From Rhyacichthys aspro (Eukaryota; Chordata; Actinopteri; Gobiiformes; Rhyacichthyidae), in contig CM072160.1 in the NCBI GenBank assembly GCA_036850595.1, positions 613,163-677,162 of the forward strand: a stretch of 64,000 bases of DNA, read 5' to 3'. The notes below the pieces were generated by a model, which saw only the letters and a list, made by a program, of their open reading frames with translations, searched no databases and was not told the DNA's origin. Positions within the stretch are counted from its first letter, which is position 1. Each line of letters opens with the position of its first letter. The translations under genes and the position numbers were made by a program. This document shows positions 59,318 through 64,000 of this stretch, in pieces.

Positions 59318-60412
59318 GAGCGGCTTCTGATTGGACGAGAGGATTCTGTCGCCATGGTTACAGCGTCACACACAGACGTTAACTGCTCCATTATTCTCTG
59401 TCAAATCTGCTTCATCTAAATCTTATTTATTTTTGTTTCAGAGATAATGCCACAACTTGATTTTCAAAACCAGTCACTTTCTTGTCGTCTACATGAGCCT
59501 TTTATTTGGAGCAGTATGGATCAGGTTCCATCGCCCAGAGCAGTAAAAAACATAGCCTTCCACAGGAGTTAAGCTCAAGCATTTATGTGCGTTTGGTGAT
59601 GTTTAAATGTAAAATATGGGCAAAACTAGGATGTTTTTTCTCTTAAAGTCACATTAAATGCAGTTAAGCGCATCAGACTAAACTAACTAAAGTCCTTTCA
59701 GCAAATACTACACACACAAAGGCAGATCGAGACAGTCTTATGAAATATGTGTCCTTCATCCAGGCTCTGATCCTTTGGTCCAACACTGAGGCACAGTCAC
59801 TGAACACTCCAACCCACTCCACTCTGTCTCCACTGCATTGAACAGGAGCAGGACTGAGACGTGAAAGAGTGAGGCACTAAGTCTTTGGAGGACAGAAAAC
59901 TTCAGGGACTGTCCAAGTTATACACTGGATATTTATACAAACACCTAACCCTACATTTGACAGATGAGAAAAAAGAAAATAACCCTGTTCTCTCTCCATT
60001 CACTTATTTTCCTTCCATTTAGCCTCTGTTTCTGTTTATAAACTCCAATATTTTAGCTCAGTATCATGTTCAATCAGCTCATTTTCATTCATGTTGATTT
60101 TTGGCTTGTTTCGGGCGTCTTTACTTCAACGAAAACATGACCAAATCTGCTGCAACTTTATGAAATGTACCTTTAAATTCTGAGAAGCACAACACATGAA
60201 AATGAATGTGACCAATGAAGTGCTAAAGAATCATCTGAGCAGAAAACCTTTGAGTCCCCATTTGGAGAATGTTTTTCGGAATGAAGTTTGTGTGAAAATA
60301 CGGCCGGTGACTGTTAATGTTTCTTTGATTATTTGTATTTAACTGGATTTGTTTTTCTGTCGTTTGTAAAAGAACTTTCTAAAATGTCTTTTCTATCAGT
60401 ATTTGTACAAAA

Positions 60413-60418
60413 AATAAA
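60413..60418 (+). terminator. shkbp1: Poly(A) signal AATAAA, end of shkbp1
   Basis: This is the first clear AATAAA on the plus strand in a long AT-rich stretch after the stop codon at 59317. It would give a 3' UTR of about 1.1 kb (59318 to about 60435), which contains no array. A family of 21-bp repeats starts about 50 bases later. Confidence 0.6.
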
Positions 60419-60469
60419 AAAGACACTGGAGATTTTGTGTTTTTATTAATTCAAATATGTAATTTGAAT

Positions 60470-61222
60470 GAGTTTTAGATGGATTTGAACAGGTTTTTGT
60501 TGGATTTAAATAGGTTTCAGTTGGATTTTAACAGGTTTTACTTGGATTTGAACAGGTTTTAGTTGAATTTAAACAGGTTTTAGTTGAATTTAAACAGGTT
60601 TTAGTTGGATTTGAACAGGTTTTAGTTGAATTTAAACAGGTTTTAGTTGGACTTGAACAGGTTGTAGTCACTCTTCAGAAATAATAAATAATAAAGACAG
60701 GAGGCTCTGTTTTCAAATAAAACTGTGCAAATATAATTCTTTCAGTCGAATAAACAGTGATGAACCCAGAGTCTGTCTCTGGTTTGAACAGTGCATGTTA
60801 CGTCGGTGCAGATACAAACTATTATTCATAAAAGCCTCATTCATTTGGATATAAACCTGTGAATTAGTAAAACACAACTTAAATCCTCACAAATACAAAA
60901 ACACAATAAAACAGTCAGAGGAATACACATTTTACACATAATATTTCATAAACAAAACTGTCCTGTTCAGACCTGGAATTTAAATGTGTCCATGGTTTAT
61001 ATCAACGTCCAACAGGTGTTAACTGGATTTGAACAGGTTTTGGTTGGACTTGAGCTGGTTCTAGATGCAGTTGTCTTAGACTCATGCAGAAAACAGGCTG
61101 AAAGAGAAAAATATCAGGTGAGCCTCCGGGGCAGCCCTGGATTACAACAGGTTGGATTAGAACAGGTTTTAGTTGGATTTGAGGAGGTTTTAGTTGGATC
61201 TTAAGAGGTTTTAGTTGGATTG
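60470..61222. repeat. 21-bp family, reverse orientation, two patches
   Basis: AGTTGGATTTGAACAGGTTT units at about 60470-60665 and 61010-61222, between the shkbp1 poly(A) site and the gap. The orientation is opposite to the patches elsewhere in the window. Confidence 0.88.
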
Positions 61223-61401
61223 TATAATTAAAACTAGTAAATGTGAATCAGAACAGAACCTGAGTCTGAATATAATGTAAACAGAGTTTAAGTCCGGGTC
61301 TGAACAGGGCCAGAGTTAAGCACCTCTTGTTTTTTTGGATAAACATGAGTAAATGTCTCAGCAGCGCCCCCTGGAGCACAGCTGCTGTGGCTCTGTCTGT
61401 G

Positions 61402-61500
61402 NNNNNNNNNNNNNNNNNNNNNNNNNNNNNNNNNNNNNNNNNNNNNNNNNNNNNNNNNNNNNNNNNNNNNNNNNNNNNNNNNNNNNNNNNNNNNNNNNNN
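61402..61500. other. Assembly gap (99 N)
   Basis: A run of N follows ordinary sequence on the left and opens directly into a minisatellite on the right. The gap probably marks a collapse or break in that array. The true length is unknown, and the last ltbp4 exons could be hidden here. Confidence 0.98.
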
Positions 61501-62505
61501 GGACTAAACCAGGACTAAACCAGGTCTGAACCAGGACTAAACCAGGACTAAACCAGAACTAAACCAGGACTAAACCAGGTCTAAACCTGGACTAAACCAG
61601 GTCTAAACCAGGACTAAACCAGGTCTAAACCAGGTCTAAACCAGGACTAAACCAGGACTAAACCAGGTTCTAAACCTGACTAAACCAGGTCTAAACCAGG
61701 ACTAAACCAGGTCTAAACCAGGTCTAAACCAGGACTAAACCAGGACTAAACCAGGACTAAACCAGGACTAAACCAGGTCTAAACCAGGACTAAACCAGGA
61801 CTAAACCAGGTCTAAACCAGGACTAAACCAGGACTAAACCAGGACTAAACCAGGTCTAAACCAGGACTAAACCAGGACTAAACCAGGTCTAAACCAGGTC
61901 TAAACCAGGTCTAAACCAGGACTAAACCTGGTCTAAACCAGGTCTAAACCAGGACTAAACCAGGACTAAACCAGTACTAAACCAGGTCTAAACCAGGACT
62001 AAACCAGGACTAAACCAGGTCTAAACCAGGACTAAACCAGGACTAAACCAGGACTAAACCAGGTCTAAACCAGAACTAAACCAGTACTAAACCAGGTCTA
62101 AACCAGGTCTAAACCAGGTCTAAACCAGGACTAAACCAGGTCTAAACCAGGTCTAAACCAGGACTAAACCAGGACTAAACCAGGACTAAACCAGGTCTAA
62201 ACCAGGACTAAACCAGGACTAAACCAGGTCTAAACCAGGACTAAACCAGGTCTAAACCAGGACTAAACCAGGTCTAAACCAGGTCTAAACCAGGACTAAA
62301 CCAGGACTAAACCAGGACTAAACCAGGTCTAAACCAGGTCTAAACCAGGTCTAAACCAGGTCTAAACCAGGACTAAACCAGGTCTAAACCAGGTCTAAAC
62401 CAGGTCTAAACCAGGACTAAACCAGGTCTGAACCAGGTCTAAACCAGGACTAAACCTGGACTAAACCAGGTCTAAACCAGGTCTAAACCAGGACTAAACC
62501 AGGAC
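61501..62505 (-). repeat. 11-bp-family array starting at an ltbp4 donor
   Basis: About 91 units of CCAGGACTAAA and CCAGGTCTAAA. On the minus strand the array starts within the donor of ltbp4 exon 62742-62510: GTAAGTCCTGG then TTTAGTCCTGG. Its far end is cut by the assembly gap. Confidence 0.96.
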
Positions 62506-62509
62506 TTAC

Positions 62510-63959
62510 TGTCGTAGACCCTCCTCGGTCCTGCTCTGGGGCTGAACGGGGGGAAGGCTCTCCACGGCTCCTCCTCTTCCTCGTCTTCGTCTCTGTAGGA
62601 GGAGCGGCCTGAGGGGGGAGGGGGCTGCACCGCGAAGGCCTGCTCAGACCGAGGGTCGGGCGGGACCAGGAACGGTCTGGACCCACCGGGACTGAACGGT
62701 CTGGTCTCGTCTGGACCAAAGTCTGGCTCAGAATAGTAACCTCTGAAACAGAGTTAATTCAGACGTTTGGACTGAGACTGAATCAAAGATGGCCGCCGTT
62801 TATTTACTATAAAGTCATATTCAAGGACCTTTTAATTATTTACTGATAAAAAAGTCCAGGTCTAAAGAAGAACTAAACCAGGACTAAACCAGGACTAAAC
62901 CAGGACTAAACCTGGATTAAACCAGGAACAGACAAAAGCCTGGGTTTATTAAATGTATTCCCACATCTGTCCAGCAGGGGGAGTAAAGACAAGCGTTACT
63001 CTCCAGAGAAAACAACACCAGTCCTGTTTTAACACTTGATTCATGTGACTGACCCATACACAGGAGTCCTGCCTCTGAACCCAGGGTCGCCCCCTACAGG
63101 AGCGGAGTCGTCGTAGTCCACAACGGGAGGGAACAGGTCTGGAGAGGAGTAGGGAGGGAAGTACGGAGCTGAGGACGAAGACGAGGAGTTACTCTGGAGA
63201 TAAACCACTGCTTTTATCGTTAAAGATGATTCAGAGCGTCACCTGCGGCTCCTCCTCGAGCTGCTCCTGCTCTGGCTCCTGGCTGTGACGCCGAGTCTGG
63301 GAAACTGTCGGCGTAAACGGGAGAGTGGACCGAGCTGCAGAGGCTGGCGTAGTCCTCTGAAGTAAAGCAGAGTCAAATATAAGACATTTCACAAAGTACC
63401 TTCAGAACTGAGGAACATTCTATCACTGAACACCGTCAGTAAATCCATCCTCACGCCCTGAACTGTGTATAAACTGTTTATAAACTGTTTATAAACTGTT
63501 TATAAACTGTTTATAAACTAAAACAGATGTTTTAAATTTCATATATTGAGCGCTCATCTTCTTTGTGTCTGAGTTTTGTCTTGAAATCTGTGCCTGATAT
63601 TCTGTGTTTTTTATCGTATGTTTTTATATTTTCAAACCTGTTTTAATATTGACTAACTGTGATGTTGCTGTATGTGTTTGTCGTGGGACACAGATGAAAG
63701 TGATTTCCTTGACAGACTAATGTAGTCACGTTGAATAATATGCACTGCCCCATATTACATAAAACCAACATAAACTCAGAAGACAAAAGGAGGCAGAGGG
63801 CTGTACCTGAGTCTGGGGCGGGACACAGGGCACACTCCATGCCCCAGCCCTCTCCGTACAGACAGCAGCAGTCGGTGAAGGTGAGCTGAGCCCCGAGCAG
63901 CAGGCTCTGACACAGCAGGTCAGAGGTCACGTGCTGCCAGCACAGGGACACGTTCTCGT
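62510..63959 (-). CDS. ltbp4: Latent TGF-beta binding protein, C-terminal TB domain and linker (partial)
   Basis: Minus-strand exons: 63959-63807, 63356-63243, 63193-63054 and 62742-62510. The first carries seven of the eight cysteines of a TB (8-Cys) domain: SLCWQHVTSDLLCQS, FTDCCCLYGEGWGMECALCP. The eighth is in YASLCSS of the next exon. The CCCLYG-x-WGM-x-CALCPA-x-DS pattern fits LTBP4 better than LTBP1 or LTBP3. The next exons encode a Tyr/Pro/Asp/Glu-rich linker (APYFPPYSSPDLFPP, YYSEPDFGPDE) like the LTBP4 segment between the last TB domain and the final EGF pair. LTBPs anchor latent TGF-beta and assist elastic-fibre assembly in the matrix. The final EGF exons are not seen and probably fall in the gap at 61402-61500 or were lost. 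There is a one-base phase conflict between exons 63356-63243 and 63193-63054, and the intron between them is only 49 nt. Upstream exons lie past the right edge. Confidence 0.82.
63465..63520. repeat. 11-bp TTTATAAACTG repeat
   Basis: Five perfect copies within the ltbp4 intron between exons 63807 and 63356. Confidence 0.95.
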
Positions 63960-64000
63960 CTGTGGACACAACAAACTGTAGTATCTTTCTAAAAGCGTCC

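Overview
This is vertebrate nuclear DNA, almost certainly from a teleost fish. It has split genes with GT-AG introns, poly(A) signals, tRNA-derived SINE remnants and a very heavy load of minisatellites. The protein-coding content clearly matches vertebrate families. By rough addition a quarter or more of the window is tandem array, mostly built from 10-12 bp or 21-22 bp units. There is one assembly gap (61402-61500).

Layout. (1) 394-11678, minus strand: the 5' part of a PLEKHG-type RhoGEF, best read as plekhg2. It has a Ser-rich N-terminus and the first half of the DH domain in five exons, and it runs off the left edge. (2) 12-39 kb: gene-poor DNA made of minisatellite arrays (including a 2.8 kb and a 1.7 kb array), SINE and LINE relics, a CpG-rich promoter-like patch near 29.4 kb, and a 1.07 kb TIR element flanked by TTAA at 38-39 kb. 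(3) 40302-44112 and 46622-48134, minus strand: two neighbouring P2Y12-clade GPCR genes whose coding regions are split by introns. (4) 53997-59317, plus strand: a complete 16-exon shkbp1. (5) 62510-63959, minus strand: part of the C-terminal region of a latent TGF-beta binding protein, best read as ltbp4. It is cut by the right edge, and its last exons are lost in or near the gap. PLEKHG2, SHKBP1 and LTBP4 all lie in human 19q13.2, so the block looks like an old syntenic group with P2Y-like receptors in between and ltbp4 tail-to-tail with shkbp1.

The most unusual feature is how the minisatellites relate to the exons. In at least five places an array begins exactly at, or contains, an exon boundary. 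A plekhg2 splice acceptor with the first ~15 coding bases is repeated about 30 times. The acceptor and 5' end of exon 2 of the first receptor are copied through its intron. A plekhg2 donor and an ltbp4 donor form the first bases of arrays. The stop codon of the first receptor is supplied by an array. The same unit consensus recurs at many separate loci in both orientations. Other points of interest are an in-frame, stop-free 90-nt intron in shkbp1, an inverted repeat pair flanking a single DH exon, a TIR element with TTAA ends, a cluster of Runx-like sites beside an 18-bp CRE palindrome, and a reading-phase conflict in ltbp4.

The gene models rest on reading splice sites and phase by eye and on remembered family sequences. 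No alignment was run.
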